From contig NZ_WXYO01000006.1 of assembly GCF_009901585.1 (NCBI RefSeq), positions 434,001 to 498,000 of the forward strand: 64,000 nucleotides of DNA, read 5' to 3'. The first letter of the stretch is position 1. Each line of letters begins with the position of its first letter. Position numbers and translations under genes: made by a program. This DNA comes from Poritiphilus flavus (GTDB lineage: Bacteria; Bacteroidota; Bacteroidia; Flavobacteriales; Flavobacteriaceae). Shown piece after piece: positions 36,168 through 45,136 of this stretch. The notes below the pieces were generated by a model. It was given only the letters and a program-made list of their open reading frames with translations, had not been told where the DNA came from and made no database searches.

Positions 36168-36581
36168 CTATTTTAGCTTTGCCTTTTTTAGGGTGATAAA
36201 CAAGCTGATATTCTCCCGTTCGGTATCGGAAATGGCCTTATTGGAATTTGCGCGCCCTGCAAGACCTTCAAGATTGTCCTCGTCCAGGTCCATATGCCAG
36301 TTTTCTCCCTGATCCAGGTCGAAAAAGGCGATAGCAGCGGCCTTATGGGTTTTAAGGGTACTTTGATGGCAGCGGCCACAAGGTTCAATTAAAGCTACTC
36401 TGGTTTGCTCTGAAGCTTCTTCAAAAAGTTTTTCCGCCTCCGCGGTATTTTCGGGAATAGCTGTTTCAGATTCCTCCCATTGGTGCACCAGGGATTTTCC
36501 GTCCTGTTGTTTGCAGGTATGTGCCAAAAGCGCGAATCCACCCAGAATCACTGCAAACGCTATTCGTTCTATCTGAAGCAT
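36168..36581 (-). CDS. Monoheme cytochrome c-like lipoprotein
   Basis: A 137-residue protein. The ATG at 36581 is preferred over an in-frame GTG five codons upstream. The lipoprotein signal ends in LLAHTC. A heme attachment motif CGRCH lies at 68-72, preceded by a helical acidic segment. The C-terminal half has LDQGENWHMDLDEDNLEGL, with a Met that could be the distal heme ligand, and ISDTERENISLFI, typical of the last helix of small cytochromes. It is probably a membrane-attached electron carrier for a periplasmic oxidase or dehydrogenase. It converges on the exported isomerase gene, 10 bp away. Confidence 0.75.
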   Translation of the reverse strand: MLQIERIAFAVILGGFALLAHTCKQQDGKSLVHQWEESETAIPENTAEAEKLFEEASEQTRVALIEPCGRCHQSTLKTHKAAAIAFFDLDQGENWHMDLDEDNLEGLAGRANSNKAISDTERENISLFITLKKAKLK

Positions 36582-36596
36582 AACCTCAATGTACAC

Positions 36597-37103
36597 AAAT
36601 AATCTATCCGCAATTCACAAAGAAATGTCAAAGACCGGGCCTGATGAAGGCTTATTTGTTAAAAAAGAATGGCTTACAGTAGTTTGATCGTTAGATATCA
36701 AAACCAGAATTGAAAACCCGGTGCATCTGATCAAAGGCTTCATTTGAATGAAAACCATAAAAAAACTAAGGTTTTCCAATAGCGCAAATCCAAAAGCAAG
36801 AACTACCTTTAAGCATCCCAGGAGTTTCCCTCTTTAAGCAAAAGTTCCCCCATTTTTTGCTTTAAAATTCTAAGTTTTTCCTGTCATCAAACACCCATCT
36901 TGTCCAAAAGCCTTCAGAATTTCGAACTGGAAGGACCTTAGCATATGTAGCTACCGTAGGCTGATATTAACCCAATTCTTCAATTAGGAAATAAATTATT
37001 GTATCCGTTGTGATCCCAAACTCCGGTTTAGGTCGTATATGAGTGCGTTGAAATAGTTTTTTAAAGCCAAACCTTTATCAAATAATTTTACTTTATTTGA
37101 GCA
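36597..37103. other. Non-coding gap with an imperfect hairpin
   Basis: No gene is visible. The only clear structure is an imperfect inverted repeat at 36833-36866, TTTAAGCAAAA against TTTTGCTTTAAA. There is no exact TAnnTTTG box. The right end probably contains the promoter of the 653-residue MORN-like protein. Confidence 0.5.
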
Positions 37104-39065
37104 ATGCTTGACATGCGAGTAACACTACCATTACAAAGAATCATACTACTGTGGCTCTTGAGCTTTCCAGTATTGCTTTCCGGCCAGGAAAAATTGCAAT
37201 ATTCCGGCCCTTTGCAACTCGGAAAATTTAAGGGAGAGGCGGCCTATGACTATAAACTGGAGGGCAACGATACCATTTTGGACGGGCCATTCCGTATGCA
37301 ACGCTCCAGTTTGCAGGCACTTCTGGAAAACGAGGATGCCTCCTTTTCCTTTTCTGGCAATTTTGAGAATAATTACCCGGATGGATTCTGGTCTTTTCTC
37401 TTTGGGGAATTTCAATCGGACAGCGAATCACAGATCGTAGACTATCAATATAGAGTAAAGATCAGTGGAATTCAGAATCAGGCCAAAGGAAACATTAGAC
37501 AAGGACGCCCGGACGGGCTTTGGGAATACCTGATCCAGCGAATTGAAGATTCCGAGGTGGCCGAAACACTTTTTAAAAGTGCGATTACTTTTGAGGGGGG
37601 TGTTCCTCAAAAGAGCTTCAGGATAGAAAATGAGACCAGTACCCTTGTCGGAAGATTTCTCCGAAATGGCCTGGCGCATGACATTTGGTCCCTGTATTCC
37701 GATTCGGACTCCCGAACTTCGGAGAACTGGTATTTCAATGAAGGATGGTTATCAAAAATAGAATTTGAGGAGAACGGGGAAGTATTGGTCAGCCAAATAT
37801 ACGAGGAGCCAACTGGCAGTTTTAAAGTGCTGAGTCTGGATTCCGGCTACCTGCAGATCTTAAAATTAAAACTACAGCAAGCGGATAGCCTCAGTTTCCT
37901 GAGCCGAGGTATTCCCGCGCTTTTGGCTGAGAATGCCGCCAATTACAAAAAGATAGACAATATTCTTTCCGGTCTTGGACGGTCTGCTTTTCTACCGGAA
38001 TTCAAAGTAAAGGCAGAGCATTTTCCATTGGATTCTCTGGAAACTGCCCGGATGGATGCTATCAAAGGGCTTTATCAAAGGTCGGTGGCCATTAGCGAAC
38101 CCCTTCTGAATAATACCCAACTGAACATTCTAAGGCGATCCGACGAACAGGCCCAGTTTCTACATGCGGTGGTCTCCGCGATCTCTTCAGATTTTCTACA
38201 ACCTCTTCAGCAACTGGTGAAATATGCCGAGTTGGATGTTCTGGAGTTCGTTCCCCGGGATCAATTGATATCCGGTTTATGGCCAAATGGAAAACCAGGA
38301 ACGAGGATCCGTATCGATAGTGGTGAAGCAGGGGAGGCCCCTAAGGTTTTTACCGGACCTAATGCTTCTCAATTGCAGTTCGGGGCGAACAACCTTCAAT
38401 CTGCCCAGGACATGGCCAGATATGCCTCAATAAGCCTGGATTCCATAGCTGGAGTGCTTAACGATAAATTGGTGAAAGACCAACGGCAACAGGATTTTAT
38501 AAGCCTGGAAGAACAAATGATCGCTCAGGTAAACGAATTGAATAAGCATATTGACTCTGTAAGCAGTCTGCTTCCCTCGGATGAAAGAGAGGCCTTAAGT
38601 AATATCCGGGCCCTGGCTGAGCGCAGACTGAACCAATATTCATCACTTGAGGAAAACAGCGCGAAAATAGACTACGCCAGGGCATCTATTGCATGTTTTA
38701 CAGATCTGAAGTCGCTCTCAGAGTCTATTTCCAAAGGCCCTGAAAGACTGGAAGTGATACAGGAGAAATATCAGGACGCGGTATGGAACCCCTTTATTGC
38801 TACCATTATGAATGAAGAGGTTAAAAAAAGAATTACCGCGGCTTACCGCAAAGTGCTGCTTCCATATTTCCTGGATAAGGCAAAAGAGGATCTGAACTGT
38901 GATAATGCCAAAGCGCTTGGAGACCTTATGGATTCTACCTATGAAAGGCTGCTGGAGTTGCGTGATGAGAGTACCTCTAAACTGGAACGAAAATTAAGGA
39001 AAGAGCAGGATCCTGAAATGATACTGCAATTGTTCAACCTGCCTGCCACGGACAAAGTAAACTAA
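37104..39065 (+). CDS. Secreted protein with MORN/YwqK-like repeats and a coiled-coil C-terminal part
   Basis: A 653-residue protein with a signal peptide (cleavage near LLSGQ); a second ATG lies at 37113. Residues about 30-245 hold several degenerate MORN-like units of the form G-x-F-x-x-G-x-x-x-G-x-W (FENNYPDGFWSF, IRQGRPDGLWEY, FLRNGLAHDIWSLY). The remaining 400 residues are mostly predicted helical and charged, with heptad-like stretches, suggesting long coiled coils or a helical bundle. No enzyme motif is seen. The DUF2490 gene follows after 3 bp and the second MORN gene after another 35 bp, so the three form an operon. An envelope scaffold role is plausible. Confidence 0.7.
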   Translation: MLDMRVTLPLQRIILLWLLSFPVLLSGQEKLQYSGPLQLGKFKGEAAYDYKLEGNDTILDGPFRMQRSSLQALLENEDASFSFSGNFENNYPDGFWSFLFGEFQSDSESQIVDYQYRVKISGIQNQAKGNIRQGRPDGLWEYLIQRIEDSEVAETLFKSAITFEGGVPQKSFRIENETSTLVGRFLRNGLAHDIWSLYSDSDSRTSENWYFNEGWLSKIEFEENGEVLVSQIYEEPTGSFKVLSLDSGYLQILKLKLQQADSLSFLSRGIPALLAENAANYKKIDNILSGLGRSAFLPEFKVKAEHFPLDSLETARMDAIKGLYQRSVAISEPLLNNTQLNILRRSDEQAQFLHAVVSAISSDFLQPLQQLVKYAELDVLEFVPRDQLISGLWPNGKPGTRIRIDSGEAGEAPKVFTGPNASQLQFGANNLQSAQDMARYASISLDSIAGVLNDKLVKDQRQQDFISLEEQMIAQVNELNKHIDSVSSLLPSDEREALSNIRALAERRLNQYSSLEENSAKIDYARASIACFTDLKSLSESISKGPERLEVIQEKYQDAVWNPFIATIMNEEVKKRITAAYRKVLLPYFLDKAKEDLNCDNAKALGDLMDSTYERLLELRDESTSKLERKLRKEQDPEMILQLFNLPATDKVN

Positions 39066-39068
39066 CGA

Positions 39069-39896
39069 ATGAGACAGCACTATAAAATTTCCTTTGGAGC
39101 GCTCATTTCCATGTTGCTTTGCTTCAGTATGCCCTCCTGGGGTCAGGAAGAAGAGGTTTTACCGTCTGAATCCGAATTCAAGGAACCGGTAGAAAGGCTT
39201 TGGATCAATACTTATGGCAACATACGTATATCCAAGCGTTTGTTCTGGGACGCTCAGACGCACTTTCGATTCGAAGAGACCGAAAATACCCCCTTCGTGG
39301 GGCAGATAGGACAGATCTACAACCGGCACGCCATTGGTTACATCTATTCCAAAGCCTTTAACGTTAGCCTGGGAGGTGTCCTGCGAATCAATTTCAATAC
39401 GGATGAATCTTCTACAGATCGCAAAGTGGTACCGGAATGGCGTATCTGGCATCAATACCAATTTGCTTTACCATTGGCTAGCGTAATGACTTATCATCGG
39501 TTCCGGATAGAGCATCGCTGGACACAGGGTTTTGCGGAGAACAGTGAGTACATATTCAGGAATCGTTGGCGATATATGTTCCGTGTAAAAGTGCCGTTGA
39601 ACAACCATAAGTTTGAACCAAAGACCATTTATGTTTCCCCGGAGGCTGAGTTGATCTGGCAAAGCGGGAAAGAAGTGGTAGCCAGTCCGCTGGAGGATCT
39701 TCGGCTAACTACTACCGTTGGCTATATTTTAACACCTCGATTGACTGTCGCAGCCGGAATGATGTATTCCCAGGGCCAAACCCTTGAAAATGGGGGGATT
39801 TACAAGCAAAGTTGGACTGTTCGCTGTCATTTGTACTTCTCACCAGACTTTAGAAAAGTAAAAAATAAGCTTCCCGCCATCCATTTTGACGATTGA
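39069..39896 (+). CDS. DUF2490-family outer membrane protein
   Basis: A 275-residue protein with a signal peptide (cleavage near SWGQ). The body is made of alternating strands rich in aromatic and basic residues (LWINTYGNIRISKRLFWDAQ, HRFRIEHRW, FRNRWRYMFRVKVPL), as expected of the DUF2490 outer-membrane beta-barrel family. The C-terminus lacks a canonical terminal Phe. The gene starts 3 bp after the MORN-like protein, showing tight operon coupling. Its function is unknown. Confidence 0.82.
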   Translation: MRQHYKISFGALISMLLCFSMPSWGQEEEVLPSESEFKEPVERLWINTYGNIRISKRLFWDAQTHFRFEETENTPFVGQIGQIYNRHAIGYIYSKAFNVSLGGVLRINFNTDESSTDRKVVPEWRIWHQYQFALPLASVMTYHRFRIEHRWTQGFAENSEYIFRNRWRYMFRVKVPLNNHKFEPKTIYVSPEAELIWQSGKEVVASPLEDLRLTTTVGYILTPRLTVAAGMMYSQGQTLENGGIYKQSWTVRCHLYFSPDFRKVKNKLPAIHFDD

Positions 39897-39931
39897 TACG
39901 TACATGATACTGTACTCCTTCTATTGAAAGC

Positions 39932-40786
39932 ATGAGAAAACAGTATTTTACCTATATCACGGCCTTCTTTCTCCTCCTGACTACAGGGGTGGCCATCTAT
40001 TACCAGTCCAAGGCAAAAGACCTCCAAAACGAACTCGAAGCCACTAAGGCCCACGAAATTGAAATGGAGGGCAGTATTGCCGCTCAGCATGAGTTATTAA
40101 GTGTTGATTCCCTTTTAGTCGATGGGAATTACCGGGCTGCATTAACAGCCTATGAAGAGCAATTTAAGGAGTTACAGGAAGATGACAGTGCCGGATTACA
40201 ACTCAGGATGGCACTTGCCAATCAGTTAATGCACTTAAGGGCTTCCAGGAATGCCAGATTAAATCAGGATTCCGTCCCTGCTCAGGATAGTGTTCAAACG
40301 GATATACTTTCTAATGCGAGAGTGGTAAAACAATACGACTCCATAAACTTCGTCCTGGAAAAAACCAAAGTACAACTGGCCAGGACAAAAAAGCAATTAC
40401 TAAAAAAATCCTTTGGGGAGTACCTGACCTTTAAAAGCAGTAAAGGCAGCCAGTTGCACTATGTTGGGGAGGTGAAAGACCACAAAGCCAACGGCCACGG
40501 TTTGGCATTGCTAAATACCGGGAGTCGTTACGAAGGGGAGTGGAAAGACAATATGCGTCATGGAGAGGGAACCTTTTTCTGGGCGGATGGAGAACGTTAC
40601 GAAGGAAATTATGTGAACGACAAACGCCAGGGAGAAGGAACCTATTATTGGCCTAACGGCGAGAAATACGTTGGGCAATGGAAGAACGACCAACGCTATG
40701 GCAAAGGGATCTTCTTTGGCAAGGATGGGGAAATCGTAGCTAATGGCGTTTGGAAAGAAGACGTTCTTGTACAGGCAGATAAATAA
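39932..40786 (+). CDS. Membrane-anchored MORN-repeat protein
   Basis: A 284-residue protein. One N-terminal membrane helix (about 5-25) is followed by a helical coiled-coil region to about residue 160. The last about 120 residues contain at least three typical MORN repeats: YEGEWKDNMRHGEGTFFW, YEGNYVNDKRQGEGTYYW and YVGQWKNDQRYGKGIFF. MORN repeats mediate membrane or protein contacts. It closes the three-gene envelope operon that starts at 37104, and is followed by about 60 bp before the convergent GH20 gene. Confidence 0.85.
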   Translation: MRKQYFTYITAFFLLLTTGVAIYYQSKAKDLQNELEATKAHEIEMEGSIAAQHELLSVDSLLVDGNYRAALTAYEEQFKELQEDDSAGLQLRMALANQLMHLRASRNARLNQDSVPAQDSVQTDILSNARVVKQYDSINFVLEKTKVQLARTKKQLLKKSFGEYLTFKSSKGSQLHYVGEVKDHKANGHGLALLNTGSRYEGEWKDNMRHGEGTFFWADGERYEGNYVNDKRQGEGTYYWPNGEKYVGQWKNDQRYGKGIFFGKDGEIVANGVWKEDVLVQADK

Positions 40787-40846
40787 GGGTCCTAATTAGG
40801 CCAGTCTCAGAAGAACTGACCGAATCAATTTTCTATATCCCATTTA

Positions 40847-43039
40847 TTAATTTAGGTACCAGTGTACACCGCCGGAGATGACCTTCTCTTTCAGGCGGTT
40901 CATTTTTTTGGAAAGTCCTCCTTTCCTTTCTGCCTCAAGCAGATCATTGAGTTGCACTTCCAGTTTTTCAAATGCTTTCATGCTCCTGTCCAGACCTCCG
41001 GACTTGTTACGCAGTAACCACAACCTGCGATGTTCTTCCTTGATATCGGCCAGTCTGGATTGCATGCCACTCAGATGCTCTATTCTTTGTTCCGTATTCC
41101 AGTTATCCTTATTCTGGCCGTAGTTTCTGATCTCGGCTCCCAGACGGACCATTTGAAGGCCGTTTCTCATTTCATTCCTTATTTCTGAGCTCTGCATCTC
41201 TTCATTTGTCGCAAGGTTAATCTCGTCCGAACGTACGTTCAACGAAGCTTCCAAAGCATCTAAATGACGGTTTAGGGCTTCCACCTGAAAACTTCCCTGG
41301 TTATCAAAACGATCGCTAAAGATCCTGAAAAGACTATCGCCCACAAGCTCGGGAAGTTTTTGCTCCATTGCGCCGTAAATGGCCTGCTCTAATACAGGAT
41401 CTACCATACCAAACTGGTAGGCCAGAAAATTATGACTCATATTAGGTAAGTGACGCTCTTCGTAATGGTAAGAACGACCTAACTTCATAGCGATGCCGGC
41501 AAGTTCCTGATTGTCATCCTCAAATAAATGAGTATTGAGGTACCTTTCCAGGGGCAGGGACTGAGAAGTTTTACTGTTCCAGCTAATGGCGCCGGCATAG
41601 GCGAATCCCGGGAAACTCACAGGGAGGTACTGCCAGTGACCCAGATCACCCCAATCGGTAAGCAGCATTCCCTTAGCCCCGTTCTTGATACCGCTCAAAA
41701 CCGCATTTTGGATATTGCCCAGCATATTATCTGTTCTCCCGGTAAGGGTCATCCAACTGCTGGTTCCAGGGCAGACCAGGAACTCCAGGCCCTGATCTTT
41801 GATCCTGGCTGTATTGGCATCAAAGGGGTGCTCCTGTTCATAACCCCATTCCAAAACAGTAATATCTTTGGGCATCTCATCCAACAGTTCCGGATGCTTT
41901 CCTATGATATCACCCCACATCCACATAGATTTTCCCCTGGATTTAGACAGCTCATAAACTTTCAGAACTTGGTCCAGATAAACCTTTCCAATACCTACCT
42001 CTTCGGCCAGTTCGGCACTGTTGCAATGTCCGAGTTCAAAAGGTTCGTCCAGGTTGGCGTTAAAGATGCCCGAACTGAAGTTCGGGAGTAGATCGTCCAT
42101 CATTTTTTCGATAAGCGCTATACTCTCGGGGTTGGTCGGGTCCAGTGTGGTCTTTACTTTGTTCATTGGCATAAGCTCATAACCGTCAGGGCATTCTGCG
42201 AGGTGGGCATAGGCCTCTGTCTCCAGCCAGGCCTGCATATGACCCAGGGAGTTCTGATTTGGTACCAACTCAATGAAGCGTTCCTTGCAATAGGCGTCCA
42301 ATTCCTGGATCTCTTCCGGAGTAACAGGGGTTTCGTTGTCCTGCCAGAGATCCTTAAAGCTTTCATACCCGAAGGAAAATCCCTCAACATACAACTGCAG
42401 GTGATTGTACTTTAAAAGTGAGAGTTGGTCTACCAGTTGCTTTAGGGTGTGTAGCTGCGGCACCTTATCCCTGCTAATGTCCAGCATAAGTCCCCGTACC
42501 TCCAGATCTGGTTTGTCTTCTATGCTCAGGGAATTAATACTTTCCGGAAACTGCTGTTTTAAGTGATAGAGGGTAACCATGGCGTAATAGGCTCCGGCTT
42601 CGCTTTGATATGAAATATCTATTCCACCTGGCCTGATCTGTAGTTGGTAAGCTTCGGAACCCAGCCCTTCTTTTTTCTTAAGGCGTATCTCAACATCCGT
42701 ATTATTGGCTTTGGATTCTCCCGGCAATAGACGATCCACCCAAGCTTCAGCCCGGGGCAGCTCAGAAGATACCTTAAATCCAGCATTCCAACTAAGGCTG
42801 CCCTTGTCCCATTGAAAGTTCTTGGGCAATGGCAAAATATCCAATTCACTTAGCGAATCATTTCGAATTTCAAAGCGGTAAAATGGCTCAGGAGTTTCTG
42901 GAAGAGCCGCCTGCCTGACCTGCATTTCTTCTGCGGCCTTATTGTACTGCCCGTTGAAGAAACCAATTACGCCAAGAATTAGCAATAAGAGTCCAACTAC
43001 GATATAGGCAAATATCTTTAGTGCTTTTTTCATTTTCAA
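40847..43039 (-). CDS. Glycoside hydrolase family 20-type enzyme
   Basis: A 730-residue protein. One N-terminal membrane helix (about 6-28) anchors it. A zincin-like N-terminal domain (about 55-180) is followed by the TIM barrel (about 180-480) opening with RGLMLDISRDKVPQL. The catalytic Asp-Glu pair lies at about 331-332 in FNANLDEPFELG, in place of the classical GGDE of beta-N-acetylhexosaminidases. TVLEWGYEQEHPF and LLTDWGDLGHWQY supply further active-site aromatic residues. A helical C-terminal domain of about 200 residues follows. It probably removes N-acetylhexosamine from glycans in the periplasm. Its gene lies 19 bp after the TetR gene, so the two share one message. Confidence 0.82.
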   Translation of the reverse strand: MKMKKALKIFAYIVVGLLLLILGVIGFFNGQYNKAAEEMQVRQAALPETPEPFYRFEIRNDSLSELDILPLPKNFQWDKGSLSWNAGFKVSSELPRAEAWVDRLLPGESKANNTDVEIRLKKKEGLGSEAYQLQIRPGGIDISYQSEAGAYYAMVTLYHLKQQFPESINSLSIEDKPDLEVRGLMLDISRDKVPQLHTLKQLVDQLSLLKYNHLQLYVEGFSFGYESFKDLWQDNETPVTPEEIQELDAYCKERFIELVPNQNSLGHMQAWLETEAYAHLAECPDGYELMPMNKVKTTLDPTNPESIALIEKMMDDLLPNFSSGIFNANLDEPFELGHCNSAELAEEVGIGKVYLDQVLKVYELSKSRGKSMWMWGDIIGKHPELLDEMPKDITVLEWGYEQEHPFDANTARIKDQGLEFLVCPGTSSWMTLTGRTDNMLGNIQNAVLSGIKNGAKGMLLTDWGDLGHWQYLPVSFPGFAYAGAISWNSKTSQSLPLERYLNTHLFEDDNQELAGIAMKLGRSYHYEERHLPNMSHNFLAYQFGMVDPVLEQAIYGAMEQKLPELVGDSLFRIFSDRFDNQGSFQVEALNRHLDALEASLNVRSDEINLATNEEMQSSEIRNEMRNGLQMVRLGAEIRNYGQNKDNWNTEQRIEHLSGMQSRLADIKEEHRRLWLLRNKSGGLDRSMKAFEKLEVQLNDLLEAERKGGLSKKMNRLKEKVISGGVHWYLN

Positions 43040-43058
43040 AAGGATTTTTTAATAGCTT

Positions 43059-43685
43059 TTAATGTTGTCGCGTAGCGCTTTTTCCATAAACCTGCATTTT
43101 TTGAACCCCCAGGGGCGTACACATACCTCTGAAATACAACAGAACCGAATTTTCTACCAGCTGAGGCCCGGAAAGCGCTAAGTCTGCATAGATTTTGGCG
43201 CGGGTGATGTCCTGATAAAGTCGCTGTAGAGCTATAATACAGACCTCCGCTTCGATATCCGGGAGGAACAGCCCATTTCTTTTACCTTTTTCAATGATGT
43301 CCATCATCATGTCCGGCATGCCGTTTTGAGCGGTGCCGATCTCCGTTTGCAGTTCCGGGTAGAACTTATTAAGGTCTTCATAGAACCTGGGATTCACTTC
43401 AAATTCTACCTTCACGATGCGGTTTAGGATATTTATAACGGACTCGATCTCATCCCCGGCTTTGGCTGCCAGTTCCTGCAGTTCCGCAAAGAAGCGTGAG
43501 TAGTGAAGCTCAAGGCAGCTCCTGACCAGGCCGGGCTTGTCTACGAAAAGCTTATGAATGGTCTTGGTGGAAACACCATTCCAACTCGCCAGTTGTTTAA
43601 TGGTAATGGGTTGTATCCCATGATCGAGGAATGCTTTAAGAGCGATCTCTGTAATTTCTGCTTTGGATATGCGGGTGACTGGCAT
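43059..43685 (-). CDS. TetR-family transcriptional regulator
   Basis: A 208-residue repressor. The N-terminal helix-turn-helix reads ITIKQLASWNGVSTKTIHKLF (about 26-46), preceded by a first helix AEITEIALKAFLDHG. The rest is a helical ligand-binding domain. The start codon is 18 bp from a perfect 11-bp inverted repeat at 43704-43734, its likely operator. It is divergent from the Aba4-like operon and is followed by the GH20 gene. Control of both units by one operator is likely. The ligand is unknown. Confidence 0.88.
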   Translation of the reverse strand: MPVTRISKAEITEIALKAFLDHGIQPITIKQLASWNGVSTKTIHKLFVDKPGLVRSCLELHYSRFFAELQELAAKAGDEIESVINILNRIVKVEFEVNPRFYEDLNKFYPELQTEIGTAQNGMPDMMMDIIEKGKRNGLFLPDIEAEVCIIALQRLYQDITRAKIYADLALSGPQLVENSVLLYFRGMCTPLGVQKMQVYGKSATRQH

Positions 43686-43703
43686 AGAAAATATACTATT
43701 TCA

Positions 43704-43734
43704 AATATTTTCCACAAATTAAATGGAAAATATT
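43704..43734. promoter_or_regulatory. Perfect 11-bp inverted repeat, probable TetR operator
   Basis: AATATTTTCCA (43704-43714) and TGGAAAATATT (43724-43734) are exact reverse complements separated by 9 bp. The site sits between the divergent tetR-GH20 and aba4-like units, close to the tetR start, as expected for an autoregulated TetR repressor. Confidence 0.8.
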
Positions 43735-43906
43735 CCTCCTTCCAAATTTTCCGTGTCCAAATAATCAGGTTTTCGAAATCCCTTAAAGGCCCATGTTTTG
43801 ATCGGCTGTGCAATTCAATGACCCAAAACGATGGTTCAGCTTTTCTGTCTAACGCTTTTAAGCCTGAATGCAAATCTTTGAAGCAGTTAAACCAAAAACA
43901 CGAATT

Positions 43907-44329
43907 ATGACGCCAACGACAGTTTTTTCACTTGCCAATCTGCTGGTGATGCCGATGTGGATCCTGATGATCCTTTTTCCCAAATGGAAAGTAACCCGAT
44001 TCCTGATGGATTATAAACTGGTCCCAATACTGCTATCATTCCTATATGGCATCTACGTCTTCCTGACGCTACAAGGGGGTGGGGTATTAGACTTTGGAAG
44101 CCTCAGTGCCGTAATGAGATTGTTTACCCTTGAAAACGCCGCAATGGCAGGATGGGTGCACTATCTGGCCTTTGACTTACTGGTTGGCTTCTGGATACTG
44201 GAGCAGAACAGGAGCGTGGGTCTTCATCAGCTCCTGATGGCACCTTGCCTTATTGGAACCTTTATGCTCGGCCCCTTAGGCTTTCTGCTTTTCATCCTAT
44301 TAAGAACCCTTAAAGTAAAGAGATCATGA
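43907..44329 (+). CDS. Aba4-like (DUF4281) membrane protein
   Basis: A 140-residue protein from the ATG at 43907; the 13 codons before it are not family-like. Four hydrophobic segments are visible. The text FSLANLLVMPMWILMILFPKW, broken here only by membrane edges, and MAGWVHYLAFDLLVGFWI match the Aba4/DUF4281 family, whose plant member is needed for neoxanthin synthesis. The bacterial role is not known; carotenoid-related chemistry is conceivable in a pigmented flavobacterium. Its stop overlaps the next start (ATGA at 44326-44329). Confidence 0.82.
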   Translation: MTPTTVFSLANLLVMPMWILMILFPKWKVTRFLMDYKLVPILLSFLYGIYVFLTLQGGGVLDFGSLSAVMRLFTLENAAMAGWVHYLAFDLLVGFWILEQNRSVGLHQLLMAPCLIGTFMLGPLGFLLFILLRTLKVKRS

Positions 44330-45126
44330 AATATCTAAAAAGCGTTTTGACCACCGTCAGAAGGGAAAGTCCGATCCTTTACACTATTGTGCTGATCAAC
44401 CTGGCCCTAACTATCGGATGTATCTTCGGTATATTGTTCGATGATCGTACCCTTGTGGGAATCAATATCTGGATCAAACCCCTCAAATTTGCAATCTCTA
44501 CGGGGATCTACACCCTGAGTGTAGGTTACCTGGTGACGCTTTATCCCTATTCCAGGCTTAAAAAAAACATTCTGAATAACATCGTGTCCTGGAGCCTGCT
44601 TCTGGAAATGGTCATTATAGTATCCCAGGCCTACCGGGGGGTCCAATCTCACTACAATATGAACACTCCCTATGACGGGATACTCTTTGGGGCCATGGGA
44701 ATATTGATCTCTATAAACGTTTTGATCATGGTGCTGTTCGCTATCGATACGATCCGCCTGAAAATGCGTGTGCCGCGCTCTGTTCAAACGGCCATTCTGT
44801 TAGGATGGTTGGTGGTACTGTTCGGAAGCTGGGTAGGAGGGCAGATGATAGGGCAGATGGCTCATAATGTAGGCGTGGTGGACGGAGGCGATGGATTACC
44901 CTTGCTAAATTGGAGTACGGTGGCCGGAGACCTGCGCGTCGCACACTTTTTTGGATTGCACGGTTTGCAAATTATTCCTTTATTCGCATTCGGGCTCTTT
45001 AAGAAATGGAGTGCTCCGAACAAGAATCACAGCCTGGTGGTCATTATCTTTGGATTGGTCTATGCCGGCTGGATTGGATATACCTTTTATCAGGCGAAGC
45101 AGGCCATGCCTTTTTTAACTTTATAA
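44326..45126 (+). CDS. Polytopic membrane protein of unknown function
   Basis: A 266-residue protein with seven hydrophobic segments. Conserved-looking polar positions lie between them: NIWIKPLKFAISTGIYTLSV, RGVQSHYN and RVAHFFGLHGLQIIPL, with histidines near membrane faces. I do not recognise a named family, though similar proteins occur in several phyla. Four bases overlap the Aba4-like gene, and the LytS gene begins 10 bp after the stop, so all four genes form one operon. The His-rich loops could be a heme or ligand site. Confidence 0.65.
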   Translation: MKYLKSVLTTVRRESPILYTIVLINLALTIGCIFGILFDDRTLVGINIWIKPLKFAISTGIYTLSVGYLVTLYPYSRLKKNILNNIVSWSLLLEMVIIVSQAYRGVQSHYNMNTPYDGILFGAMGILISINVLIMVLFAIDTIRLKMRVPRSVQTAILLGWLVVLFGSWVGGQMIGQMAHNVGVVDGGDGLPLLNWSTVAGDLRVAHFFGLHGLQIIPLFAFGLFKKWSAPNKNHSLVVIIFGLVYAGWIGYTFYQAKQAMPFLTL

Positions 45127-45136
45127 AGCAAACTGC

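Noticed and set aside
41528-42091. 187-codon plus-strand frame inside the GH20 gene
   Set aside because: It is antisense to the catalytic barrel of the GH20-type enzyme.
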